DNA from: Amoebophrya sp. A120
Lineage: Eukaryota; Sar; Dinophyceae; Syndiniales; Amoebophryaceae
Direction: 5' to 3'
NCBI GenBank assembly: GCA_905178155.1
Contig: CAJINV010000001.1
Coordinates: 1,104,606-1,168,605 of the forward strand
DNA length: 64,000 nt
A program made the translations under genes and the position numbers. Positions 21,088-32,452 of this stretch are shown here, one piece after another. Numbering within the stretch: position 1 is the stretch's first letter; each line of letters begins with the position of its first letter. Below the pieces are notes generated by a model that saw only the letters and a program-made list of their open reading frames with translations, was not told the DNA's origin and searched no databases.

Positions 21088-24000
21088 ATGCTGCGACGCG
21101 TCCACCTCTTCGTCGGTCTTTTGCTCCCCCGCAACGGGAATTGTTCAGGCGAACCAAAAATTCCCACCGCACCAGAGGAAGCAACGTCGCATCAGGAACG
21201 AAAGCCGCAGGAGTTCGAGTTAGATCTGCTGCCCACGACCGACAAGCGCGCAGCCAAGGTGCACGGCTCGTTGAAAAGTCTTCACATTGCCGGAAACGAG
21301 TGGGAGTCATTTCAATTGCGGCTGACACATCGAGAGGACCTCACGGAAAAAAAATCGAGCCCCTACTGCATCACGGACGTGACCGCGCGGATAGAAGTGG
21401 AAAGGAAGAATTCAAGAGATCGTGCCGAACCACCGGAGAAAAGCAACAACGCGTCCTCTGATCCGGCCCGGACGCCGCGTCTTTCGCTGCATGCCCATGG
21501 GGTTGGTTGGATCGATGTGAAAGAAGTTTCTGATTGCGACGGTGCTTTAGGATTTTGGCCCGACATCGTCTACCCGGTACAGGATGTTTTTCTGAAGAAA
21601 AACCGCGTGCCCGGGGAGCTGCTGTGCACCAAGGCAGGCGGCGGAGCTACTGCACAAGCTGGCGGCGGTGCGTCGGCATCTGTATCATCCGAAAAGGGTA
21701 GAGAAACAACTAGACCCGTCGTCCCGGATGTTGACAAGGAAGAAACTTCTACCCGAAGAAGTCATCCGGTCCTGATGTGGTTTGACCTTTTCCGCGAGAA
21801 GTTTACAACTCCCCTGGCGGAGACGGCACCCGCGTCGACGAGCTTGGCGCTGCAGATCGAGCTGACCCGGGGCTCCGAGGTCCAGGTGGTCGAAAAGCGG
21901 ATCGCCTTGACGCTCTGGCCCTTTTCCCTACCCGACCGGTCCCGGTTTCGTACGACCTACGGCATTCACACACAGGATTCCTGGTGGCGTCGCAAAGTCG
22001 ATCTGGGTCTGTTACACCGCCTCAGCTTCGGCAAGGGCTTCGCGTTTGACGAGGAGCTTTTGCGGCCGCGGAAACTGCAATTTGATTCCCTGCCGGTGGT
22101 GCGAGCGGACGAGGAGGGGAGCGAGATTTTTTCCTCGTCGCAGGAACTACTACCTGGAATTATTGGGAACGCTAGTACTACAACGGGGAAGAGCGCAGTA
22201 GAGCCGATGAGTCTGTTCGGGAAGAGAGCAGAAGGAAAAAACGCAGACGAGTCCTTCTACACGAAAGACTATGGTCATACGGGCGAGATGAAGAAGCACT
22301 ACGAAAATAAATACCCAGACAGTATACGAAGCGCAACAGCAGCACGCCCAAAACGAAAACCGGTGCCAATTCAGCACGAGCGCCAGCTCTCCGCCTTCCG
22401 ACTGGGGGAGCTGGACACCCTCGAGTCGCTGCGGAACTCGACGTTGCTTCTCCCGCCGGACGAGCGACGGGAGGACTTGAAATACGTGCAGCCCTTCCTC
22501 TACCCCTGCGACGAGCCGGCAGCGACGAAAGAGGCGTTTGGCTTGTGCAAAAACAGAACGGACCTGCTGCTGAAGCGGTTCAATCAGTCGATATTACAAC
22601 GACCGGAAGTAGATGTTGTTGCTGGTCCTCGCAGACGTGTACTACAGCCAGAAACTTCAAATTTAAATGCAAAACAGCAGGAAAATAACGGTAATACCTT
22701 ACCATCCTACCACACCCCCATCTTAATCACCACGATGTCGCACGTCGCGGAGCAACAGCGTCCCGAGTTCGTGCCAGAGAAGCAAATCCAGATTTTCTGT
22801 CCCCTGGTCAACTTTGTGCACAATCCGGACAAGCACTGCGACGACTACCCGGAGTACACTTTCACGAATCAAAGAAGCACCTACAATGTCACACAAGGCG
22901 CGCCGTTTGACGTCCTCGCGGAAGAACGCGACAATTCTGACACGATAGTGGCAGCATCTTCGTCTTCTTCAAACGGACGAGAAAAACTCGTTTCGGGAGA
23001 GGTAGTATCCTCACATACGGAAACAACTACTACACAGCAAGCCCGAAACAACACGAAGAAGAAAGTGCAGCAGTCGGAAAATGAATTTCCGCAAACTCTC
23101 TTTTGGTACATCAGCTGCATGTCTCAGGGCTGCGACATGGATCTGCCGGACAACCGGCACTCCCGGGGCTGCGTCGGACTTCCCTGCCGGTCTGCGTATC
23201 GCGAGGAAAAATCCCCCCTTTCCATATCAAATTGGAAATCTGTGATGCAGGATTTGTGTACACAAATCAGCTTTGTCTTGCAGTAGAGGACTGCTGCAGA
23301 TGCAAAGCCTGAGCTGGGCCGTTTTGGTGTTGGCGCCTAGCAAGGGAGAGCAAACCGCTGCACGCCATACAGCATTACAATTTTCCCGCTAAACCCGGCG
23401 GAGTCTCTGGCTTTGTCTTCTTGCAATACCGAGACGTTTTGTGTCCGCAAATCAGCATCAGAAATTTCAGAAGTAAAAAGTATGTATTTTCAGTATGGAG
23501 AGGGGGGATTTTTCCTCAGAATACTGCGTGGCCCTCGTTCATGGTGGACACGCTTTTCGAACGGAACCGGAAGTTGCAGATGCTAGCCTACCTGTACGAC
23601 GTCCGGGGCGAGCTCTATTGGGAAGTGGACCAGTTCAACAGCACCACGGACTTGTTGCACTTCGGTGGAAATGGCGACGGCCAGCTGATCTACCCGGAAG
23701 GTGGACCGGGAGAAGGCGAGCAAACAAGCGGGAGAGCAGCAGAAGAAGTAGGGGGGAAAACTGCACAAAGTGCTGGTGAAGATGGTGTCGGAACACCAGA
23801 ACAGCAGCAGACGCTGGCGTCTGAAGTTGGGCCGTCCACTGCACGAGCTTTGAGTACAGGGCCCTCAAGATTGTCGTCGAACAAGGAGAAGAACGCGATT
23901 ACGAACGACGATCGCATCCCGCTGGCGAGCATCCGGTTGAAACACATCCGCGATGTATTACAATGAAGAATGCCCCGACCCCCGAATTTGCAAAAGTTTG

Positions 24001-25140
24001 TCATGCAAGACAAGAATCTTGTCTTGCATGAAAGGATTGCGAGCATTTCTGGTGCAGAATCTAGGTGCGCAAGGTGCCTTGTGCATAACAGAGTCCTCTG
24101 CTGTTGGGCCCCTTCGCATCACAAATTCGAGCTATTCAGAATGGAAAATTTGTGATGCTGAGATATGCAAGACGGGAAATATTTCTATTGGAAAGGTTTG
24201 CAATACAAATGCTGCCAAGTCGTGTGGGGTGGGGGCATTTTTCATCGTAATACGATGGGCTGGAAGACTTGGAGTACCTCTATCTGCTGGAAGATGCTCT
24301 TCTGGGCCTGCTTGTCACGACCGGAACTACGTTGGATGGAATTACTGTTCCTCATCCTGCCATTGCACGCCAAGTCCACCAAGAACCTGCAGCTGCTGAT
24401 GTTCCACTCCGTAACTTCGCCCGGAGTTTTATCATTGAAATATGCATTTCAAATATGTCTGGGTCTGGAAGTTTGCTGAGGTTTGTGATGCTGTGTCACC
24501 TTGACACGGAAGGTGTTCCATGCAAGGCCTAGCATCACAGGTTTTGAGCCGGTTTGCCAATGCTTAATCCGCATGACAAACGCCTTCTTTCGGCGACAGG
24601 AAAAGGAGCTCCCTTTGCTGTCTAAGCATGACAGATTTTTGTGTGATCCAAGTATGCATCACAAGTTCGCAATGTTCCAGACCCAGACATTTTTGCACTT
24701 GATAGGAAAACTTTGTGCGCAATTTCGTCCGCTCCACCGTGGACACCGTCGCGGTAAACGGCACGTGGATGGAGGAGAGGCGAAAGCTCGGGGAGGCGAT
24801 CGGCGAGGCTCTCGCGGGCGCCGGCATTGTGGTAGAGGACTTTCTGGGTTCTTCTGGTCGTGATGGTGGGAAGGACATTGTGATCAGTGAAAGTACTGGT
24901 CAAAGAAGTGGGAAGGAAGGCATGAATAGAATGAGAAGCCCATCCACGTCTGAAATTTTCGGGAAGAAAGTCGAACATAAAGGTTTTTCATTTGACGTGA
25001 ACAACAGCGAGTTGCTTTCAGCAAAACTTTCACCAAAGAACAACGCTAGAAATAAAGTCCACGAGAATTATGCTAGCCCTGAAGATCAGCAAACCGAAAG
25101 TGGTAGAGGCTCTGCTGAACCTGCCGCAATTTTTGCATAA
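21088..25140 (+). CDS. GH123/DUF4091-like protein, four exons
   Basis: Exons 21088-23196, 23529-23955, 24258-24440, 24710-25140; 1049 codons plus stop. The N terminus (MLRRVHLFVGLLLPRNGNCS) resembles a signal peptide, so secretion or the endomembrane system is likely. NEWESFQLRL and a beta-rich segment ending LPDRSRFRTTYGI look like the N-terminal sandwich of GH123-type proteins; YPCDEP (residues 472-477) is placed like their Asp-Glu catalytic pair; WPSFMVDTLFERNRKL, GELYWEVDQF, NGDGQLIYP and IRLKHIRDGLEDLEYLYLLE match the C-terminal DUF4091 pattern, and three of these four are completed or brought together by removing introner elements. Low-complexity Ser/Glu inserts lengthen the protein. 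Known GH123 members act on N-acetylgalactosamine glycans, but the substrate here is unknown. Confidence 0.68.
23197..23523. mobile_element. Introner element, AAAAATCCCCCC family
   Basis: 327 bp. Arms GAGGAAAAATCCCCCC and GGGGGGATTTTTCCTC; flanking repeat CTGCG at 23192-23196 and 23524-23528. Splicing creates CRSAWPSFMVD. Confidence 0.9.
23956..24252. mobile_element. Introner element, GAATGCCCC variant
   Basis: 297 bp. Ends TATTACAATGAAGAATGCCC and GGGCATTTTTCATCGTAATA; flanking repeat CGATG at 23951-23955 and 24253-24257. Splicing creates IRDGLEDLEYL, a conserved family motif, so the site is secure. Confidence 0.9.
24441..24704. mobile_element. Introner element, TGTCTGGGTCTGG family
   Basis: 264 bp. 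Left end TATGCATTTCAAATATGTC, right end GACATTTTTGCACTTGATA; flanking repeat imperfect (TGAAA/GGAAA). Splicing joins SFIIE to NFVRNFVRS. Confidence 0.82.
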
Positions 25141-25757
25141 TCCGCCTCTACTAAGTAGTTGCAAATATGCGACGTGCTGCTGCAATTCCATTTTCTACTT
25201 GCCCTGCTGTTAAGACGAGAAGTTTCACTCGAGGTTCAATTCAAATCGTGCTAGGTTGACTTGATCCAAACGCGTGATCCGATCAAATCCGTTCGAAGAC
25301 TAGATCCAGGACAGAACACAAAATAGATGCATCGAAACCGCGGAAGATCTTCGATCCCAACAAACAAAATAGCATGATTGAAGATCTGTAAACTCTAAAA
25401 ACGTACCCGCAAAATGAGATCAAGTCGGTCAACAGCCGAACGGATGGCGAATGTCAATGTTGTTTTTCGGCGCGGATCCAAAGATCCCGGATAAAAAAAT
25501 GGAGCGCAGCTCTATTCGTCACTCTACGACGATCCATGATCCGGTCACAATGAATTACAATTGGATCATATGTAAAAATTCCTTGCCAGCGAAGTCGTAA
25601 CATTTTAGACATCAAGCGTGAAGAGAGCTCGTCTCGTGCATATTAAGCTACTAAGTGGAAGCAATTCATTTTTTTCGAGGCTCACTTTCTTTCCTTCTTA
25701 CGCCCGCGTAGCCGGCAATATCACTCCACATTTAGCGACGTTTTCAGCCAAGCAAAA
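25141..25757. other. Intergenic region between GH123-like gene and BOP1
   Basis: AT-richer than the flanks, with several GATC-containing words (GATCCGATCAAATCCG, AAGATCTTCGATCCC). No open frame of note. It probably holds the BOP1 promoter. Confidence 0.45.
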
Positions 25758-28700
25758 ATGAAGAAAGAGCAGGCAAAATCCCGGAAGCTGGAAGAGGAGG
25801 AGGCTCTGGTGGATGGCGAGCTTTCCGTGGGCGAGGAAGACGATCTGAATGAAGAGGTCGAGGACGTAGATACCAGCGACTTCGAAGATCTTGAGGAGGA
25901 AGAGGACCAAGGCTCTGACAGCGAAGAAGAAGAGGATGAAGATTCAAAAGATAATTCTGCAGCGGAAATTATCCTGAGTAAAAACGTACCCACGCCAGAG
26001 TTGTAATGCAAATCTGCATGCTGAAAATGTTTCTCATGCGGAGCCCCATGAGAAGCATTTTCTAGCCGTGTTTTGCAATTTGTCATGCTCCAACCAGCAT
26101 GGTATGCTAGATCTGTGATGCTGCTGAGCTAGCTCAAACAGCACTACACTACGAATCCAAATTTGTCATGCAAAACAGCCAAAACTTGTGGATTTGTCTA
26201 GCCGATTTCCCATCTTGACTATGGTGTGGGTACGTTTTTACTCAGGATAGAAATAAGTAGTGAAAATCAACATGCCGACGACCAGGGCGGACGCGAAGAG
26301 GAAAGGCCAGCGGGCGACGCCAAGGCAGGAGGGGTACTATCAGTAGTAAAAGAAGAAAAGCAGGAGCGTCAGGGAGCTGCGACCAGGCAGGGTACGACCT
26401 CCAGCAGCAGTTCCAGCGGAGGTGGAGTAAAAAAAGCGACAGGAAGTAAAAACCTCCCCGGAGAAGTTGTAGACGCTGATCTTACAAATAAAACGTCTTC
26501 CCTCGTCGCATCAAAAGCAGCAGCTTCGACGAAACAGAAGGGAAAAAAGACGGCAGCATCAAAAGATGCGGACAACTACACAACGGCAGCTTCAGAGGGA
26601 GGCCCGGATGAGGAAAACCAGTCTGACGAGGATGAAAACTCGAGCATTCCGTCCGACGAGGATACGGACAATTTGGAATACGGGACCGACTCCGACGATT
26701 CCGACGACGAGGCGGAGAAAAACCGCATTGGCGACGTTCCTTTATCGTGGTACGAGAACGAAGACCATATTGGGTACGGGCTGGACGGCGAGAAGATTGG
26801 GAAGTCCGTGCAAAAATCCGAGATCGACCAGTTGCTGAACAAATTTGACAATCCGGACGCCTGGCGTACCATCACGGATGTGAAAAACCAGGAGGAAATC
26901 CGGCTCACCGACAAGGATCTGGAAGCCATCCGCAGAATCATGCAGCACAAGTACTTCTACTTGTGAATTGTGGTCGTCAAAATTTCGTTTTTTTGGTTGA
27001 CATCAAGGTCTTCGCTATCGTCCTACTTTTTTGATCATTCCCATCGTCTTTTCGTACTGTCAAACTCTTTCGGGGAAAGATTGATTTTTCTGCAGTTAGA
27101 AGAAAAAACAAATCACCTCCACACAGGGCTCCCTATGCTACTACCGACATGGAGAGTATGGTAGAATACGACAACCCCGCAGAGGCGATTCACCCAACCA
27201 CCAATCGGCCGGAGGGCAAGGCGCGGTTCCTGCCGTCAAAGTGGGAGGGCATGAAAATCAAGAAGATCGTCAGACTGATGAGGGAAGGTATCAGCTCGTC
27301 ATCTCATTTCTATATCTACTTTATGAAGTTTCAAGAACTTGCTTCATCTCTATGCGATTTGGCTTCATAGTACAAACTTGCTGCAGTCCGAGACAAAAAG
27401 ATTCGCAATCCGTTCCCCAGGTAAAATTGGCGCACCCCCTCCACCGAAGCCCGACGTTTTCGATATCTGGCGTGATGACCTGCCCGAGAGAAGAAAGCCT
27501 CCCACCGCCTTAGTGGCCCCGAAACTGCCGTATTTAATTTCTTTTCACGACATTTCAATTTCTCATGCAGGATCATCGGCATTATTACAAAGCCTTCTCA
27601 AAACAAAAACTTCAATTTGTGATGCTACAGCCAGCATTTTAGACATTCTGTGCGATGCGATAATATAAGGACAATAAATACGAAAACAGGCTGCCCACGC
27701 ACGCGGAGAGTTTTAATCCTCCGGAGGAGTATCTGATGACGGAACAGGAGCAAAAAGAATGGGAAGACCTGGACGAGTCGGAGCGACCCAACAACTTCAT
27801 TCCACAGAAATACGGCCAGTTGCGCAAAGTCCCGGCTTACAAGGTACTTACTGATCATGTTGTGATTTTTGCGTACTACTAGCTACGTAGATTTCGTTTT
27901 GTTGTGCATTTGCGTATGACATGAAGTTCTTTTGTGCGACAAGGACCAGTTGTCATGTTGAGTTTCATGATCACTGGGAACAACTACAAGGCGCTTTTTT
28001 TACTCCTCAAAAAACCACGACGTAGAATAAATTCACTTTCCAGAAGGTTCAAGTAATACTTTCTTCGATTCTTTTCTCTACTCCCAATCGAAAACAACAG
28101 AACTTCATCGTGGAGCGGTTCCACCGGTGTCTGGACCTCTACCTGGTGCCCCGCGCGCTGAAGAAGCGGATGAACGTGGCCAAGGAGTCTCTGCTTCCCC
28201 AGCTCCCCAGTCCCGCGGACCTGCGGCCCTTCCCGCGCGAAATCTCGGTCCGGTACGACGCGCACCGAAAGCCGATCCGGTCCATATCCGTAGATAACTT
28301 GGGCCACTACGTGGCGACGGCGGCCGACGACGGGTACTGTTTTGTTTATGAAGTGGCGACCGGACGGGTCGTCCGCAGATTGAAACTGGGGTTGTACTGC
28401 CAGGCCTGCTGCTTCCACCCGAAGGACCCGAACCTGCTCGCAATCGCGTCCGAGTCGGATTTGTACTTTGTGAACTTGGACCTGCACAAGGCGTGGACGG
28501 AGATCACCGAGAAGACGCTGGGCCTCCCGGAAACAGGTGCGGAGGAGGATTTTGGGAAGGGTGTAGAGCAGGAGGATGACATCGAGGATCTTGTGGAGAA
28601 GGACGAAGTAGCACAACTGGAAGCAGAAATAAACAATGCCGCAAATAATGAGGACGAAGAGGAGCCGACGCGCATGAAAAAATCTCTGCTCAAGCAGGTA

Positions 28701-29702
28701 GTGTGGAAACGGGTGGTGAGCGGTGGTGGACTAAAACAAGGCTCCTCGGCTTCTAGTAGCAGCAGCAGTTTGATGAACAAAAATTCGAGCAGCCCTACTG
28801 CTGGATCAGCAGAACTACTACAAAACGCCGCTTCATCCGACGAATCTGGAAAAACTACGCAACAATTTTCTGAAACGCGTTCTTCAATTTTGCACAAGCG
28901 GGGCGTGCGCATCCACATCGAGCACGACGGGTGCATCAAGCAGCTGCAGTGGCACCGGTCCGGCAATTACCTGTCGGTGACTTCCGTGAACTGCAGCTCC
29001 AAGGCAAACCAGTGTCTGATCCACTCCCTGCCGCAGAAGACCACGGTGAAGCCCTTCGGCAAGATGAAGTCCGGGAGCGGCGTCAGCATCCAACAGGCGG
29101 TGTTCCACCCAACGAAGCCGCTTTTCTTCGTGGCCACGCAAAGGTCGGTCCGGATGTTTCATTTGCAGAAGCACCAGCTGGTGAAGCAACTCATCACGGG
29201 CGCGCGGTGGGTGTCCTCCCTGTCCGTGCACCCCAACGGCGACCACGTCATCGTGGGCACGCTGGACCGCCGGTTGCTCTGGTTCGATTTGGATCTGGGT
29301 ACAAAGCCCTACAAAACGTTGAAGTACCACGACAAGGGGTTAAGGCAGGTGGCGTTCTACCAGAAAGTGCTGCCCCACTACGCGGACGGGAATGCCGCGC
29401 GACGCGCAAGGGAGGCGGACGAGGACGCTGGGGCTGATGTTGGTAGCGATGAGGAAACGAAGCGGTCAAATCTCAAACCGGCACCGGTCTCCCACTTTCC
29501 GCTGATGTGCACCGCATCTGACGACGGCAGCGTGCACGTGTTCCACGCGCGGGTATACAACGACTTCGTCACCAACCCGTTGATCGTTCCCGTCAAGAAG
29601 CTGCAGGGCCACACCAAGGGGGTGATGGACTGCGTGTGGCACCCCACGCACCCCTGGGTCTTCACGGCCGGGGCGGATGGACAGGCTTTTCTCTGGGTGT
29701 AG
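25758..29702 (+). CDS. BOP1: BOP1/Erb1 ribosome biogenesis protein, six exons
   Basis: Nucleolar 60S assembly factor that works with PES1 and WDR12 in processing pre-rRNA around ITS2. Exons 25758-25969, 26255-26962, 27127-27287, 27421-27529, 27690-27843, 28101-29702; 981 codons plus stop. N-terminal acidic region, then the BOP1NT domain: [93 protein letters not shown]; then WD40 repeats in the last exon (for example [20 protein letters not shown]). Longer than yeast or human orthologues because of Ser/acidic inserts. Intron 1 is an introner element; introns 2-5 are GT-AG. Nothing suggests inactivation. Confidence 0.95.
25970..26249. mobile_element. Introner element, CTGAGTAAAAACGT family
   Basis: 280 bp. 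Ends TATCCTGAGTAAAAACGT and ACGTTTTTACTCAGGATA; flanking repeat GAAAT at 25965-25969 and 26250-26254. Same length and ends as 4103-4382 in the SLC35-like gene. Confidence 0.92.
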
Positions 29703-30446
29703 ATTTGCTTAGTTAACAGTAACCACGTGAGTTGTGCTTTGTGAAGGTCGTTGTGCCCACGACGTGGTCCTGTGCTGGGTAGTAGTTCTGGACACATTCA
29801 TCGGTCTTCGCAAGGCTCTGACAGCAACACCGAACATGTATTAAGTGTACCGACGCTTTGGAACTACATGACTCTTGTGAGAAAACAAAATCACGGTCTG
29901 GACAATCGGAATGCTGGCGAACGGGACATCAACCTTTGAAACGCCACGCAATTCTGAGTGTCGCATGCCGGTGTGATGAAAATGCCGTACTTGTTCTTCT
30001 CATCGACAACAAGGATCTTCACAATGAATGTCGTTTTCCACTTCTCGTGCACTGATTGTGTCAATGGATCAAGATTTTCAAAAGCCTGAAACAGTTCGTC
30101 CATTGTACGTAGGCACTAGTGCCCAGATCAAAAAAAGGCAGTTCTTGCCCAGTTCTTCTTCGATATTGTGTGAAAATCCCAGAAGATTCAAAATCGCAAA
30201 GAGAGTACCAGTTTGTTCTTGTCTCTGAATTTGGGTTCATCTAGAATGGATCAAAAAAGCAATCGACGAAACTCTGAAACATTTGCTTGACTGATCTCAG
30301 TTGACAGTGACTTTATCTTGGAGACCTTCGCCTGTCAGTAGACCTGTACGTCATTTTTTCAACTTCTCCGCCGAGCCTTTTCTGCTTAGGTTTTAGTGGC
30401 TTGTTTTGTAACGACTGGTAGTGAAGCTGAAGATTTTCAACACGTC
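29703..30446. other. Intergenic region
   Basis: BOP1 3' flank and EAPP-like 5' flank. No coding signal recognised. Confidence 0.5.
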
Positions 30447-31658
30447 ATGGCTTCTGGTGCAGCTCGCTCGTGCTACGAGGACTTTCTGAGCGGCGTGCTC
30501 GCTTGGACCCCGCGGAAGTTGCCGTCGCCGCACGCCACCGCGCTGGTGCCACGACGGGTGAACTTCGTGCCGCCCTCGGAGGCGCCCACGCCGCCGGAAA
30601 GAGACGAGCTGTATGACGCTGACATGGACGATCTGGACGAGCAATACGTCGCGGCACGGAAGAGTTGCAACTACTACGGTCCTCGTCGTGGCGGGCCTGC
30701 CGGGACGAGTGGACCAGTTGACGCAGGGACAAAAACAGACAAAGACAGTTCTGTGATGAACAAAATGATAACTGCACGAACACAAACCGCTACCACAACT
30801 ACGTCTAGCGCACCATCAAACTCCGCGAGGAGCCCGTGTTCGTCGATGAATGATAGTACTAGTTCAGCAGCTGCTGCCCAAGAAGCGACGACTACACCAA
30901 ACACGCGGACGACGCGGAAACGAGGACGGGAAATAAATGTCCAGCAGCCGCCGGAAACGGGTGCTAGCTTGCGCAGTCGGAGGAGGAATGGTTACGAGAG
31001 CAGCGGAATGGTCATCTCGGGGTCTAGTGACGACGGAGAATTTGATAGTGACAGTTCCTCGGACGTGTCTGAGTGTAGTTCAGAGGCGCTTGACGGGAAT
31101 GAACAGGATTTTGAAGAAGAGAATCGCGCGAATGTAGTCCCCGCAGGAACCAACACGTCGCTGAAACGGCCGCATCTCGACGCAGAAGAAAGCGCTGCAG
31201 CAGCCTCCACCCGGGAGGACGATGCAGCCGGAATCCGCAGCGTGCTGTCCTGTCCATCGTGTTTCGCTCTGCTGGCCGAGAACGCCGAGCCGGACGCACA
31301 GGGCTGGTGGCGGTACCCCCCGCCATCCGATCGCAGTCGGAACCATCCCATGCCGCGCGTCGAAGTGTTGGTGGCAGAACATGGAATGAAAATGAATAGG
31401 CTAAATCATTTGATGTCCTCTGCAACCACTCCCAGTGAAGAACATATTAGTAAGACCACGACCGGTACTACTAGTAGTTCCTCCGCAATTCCGCCCCCAT
31501 TAGATGCGAAGGAAGTCGTGTGCGCGTGCGTGGAGTGCGGGACACCGGTAGGCTACGCGGTCACCAAGGTGCGGAGTGTGAACTTGACGCAGGCAACGTA
31601 CCGGTTCGTCTGCGTCTTGGTGGACTCCAGCTGGGGCGAAGATTTGGACGAAAACTAG
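30447..31658 (+). CDS. EAPP-like (E2F-associated phosphoprotein family) protein
   Basis: Single exon, 403 residues from the ATG at 30447 (the upstream frame opens only with GTG). Family-like features are the N-terminal DELYDADMDDLDEQYVAARK block and two Cys pairs, CPSCFALL near the middle and CACVECGTPVGYAV close to the C terminus, which together would form the EAPP zinc-binding region. The middle is Ser/Thr/Glu-rich low complexity, with DDGEFDSDSSSDVSECSSE as a likely phosphorylated acidic patch. EAPP is a nuclear protein linked to E2F transcription in animals; the role in a protist is unknown. Confidence 0.68.
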   Translation: MASGAARSCYEDFLSGVLAWTPRKLPSPHATALVPRRVNFVPPSEAPTPPERDELYDADMDDLDEQYVAARKSCNYYGPRRGGPAGTSGPVDAGTKTDKDSSVMNKMITARTQTATTTTSSAPSNSARSPCSSMNDSTSSAAAAQEATTTPNTRTTRKRGREINVQQPPETGASLRSRRRNGYESSGMVISGSSDDGEFDSDSSSDVSECSSEALDGNEQDFEEENRANVVPAGTNTSLKRPHLDAEESAAAASTREDDAAGIRSVLSCPSCFALLAENAEPDAQGWWRYPPPSDRSRNHPMPRVEVLVAEHGMKMNRLNHLMSSATTPSEEHISKTTTGTTSSSSAIPPPLDAKEVVCACVECGTPVGYAVTKVRSVNLTQATYRFVCVLVDSSWGEDLDEN

Positions 31659-32452
31659 CGACAGTGCGGCGCTGTACCAAACGGAATAATGAAGTGGCAG
31701 GTGGGTTGGGTCAATGGTGAAATTGCGGATATTCAGTCTTGGCAAATTTGGCGCGACCCTCCTTGTTCCATTGACTTGTTCCTTTTCGACGACGACGACA
31801 CGACTTTGATGTAGTTCTTAGCGACTGACTTTTACCGCGATTTTATTTTTCCGCGAGGAAGTTATGTAATCCAAATCCTATAGTCCTGAAGGCAGCTATG
31901 TCAGAGACTAGTGCGGAAGCAGACCATAACGGCGTAGTGTTCGTGCGCCAAGAGGCTTTCCACAAAGGCAGTTGGGTCGACGTCTGCTACCTCTATTTAC
32001 ACGCGCACTCCTTGATTCGTTTTCATCTCTTCTCTTGTCGTTCTATCTGTCGCTTTTGTGAAGATTCGGGAGCGGGTGCTGACTCCTCTTCGACTTCTTT
32101 CTCGTCGTGTACATTCTTTTTGTCTCTATTCGTATTCGAAATAAGTAAACACTTTTCGCCTAACAATTTGAGGGATTATTTGGTGTACATAATTTCGCGA
32201 GTGATCATGTCGAATCGGGCATGGAACTGGTGTGGCAAGGCTGGAATCAACCCGACATTGACTCTAGAAGACGTACAATTTGTCTTCACCGTTTTTTACG
32301 TACGAACAATCATAGAGACGAAGTTTTTAGCAGAAGAGGCGACAGGTGCCTGAAGCGCCGACAAGACAACTAAGTATCGCTATAAATCCAGGTGACCTGC
32401 GACGTACGGTGCGGCAAGTACTGCTTGAAATCACAGTAGTTCGTCCCGCGAA
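31659..32452. other. Spacer with one uncertain reading frame
   Basis: Between the EAPP-like gene and the glycosyltransferase gene. The only frame of note is 31898-32353, listed separately. The rest shows no coding signal. Confidence 0.4.
31898..32353 (+). CDS. Hypothetical protein, possibly containing an unrecognised intron
   Basis: 151-residue frame starting MSETSAEADHNGVVF. The start (to about KGSWVD) and the end (from NRAWNWCGKAGINP to EEATGA) look protein-like, while the middle is Ser/Phe/Cys-rich and could be an intron read through. I could not settle a GT-AG pair. No family recognised. Confidence 0.3.
   Translation: MSETSAEADHNGVVFVRQEAFHKGSWVDVCYLYLHAHSLIRFHLFSCRSICRFCEDSGAGADSSSTSFSSCTFFLSLFVFEISKHFSPNNLRDYLVYIISRVIMSNRAWNWCGKAGINPTLTLEDVQFVFTVFYVRTIIETKFLAEEATGA

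Noticed and set aside
30396-30446. Upstream extension of the EAPP-like protein
   Set aside because: This frame opens with GTG, and an ATG at 30447 gives a family-like start.
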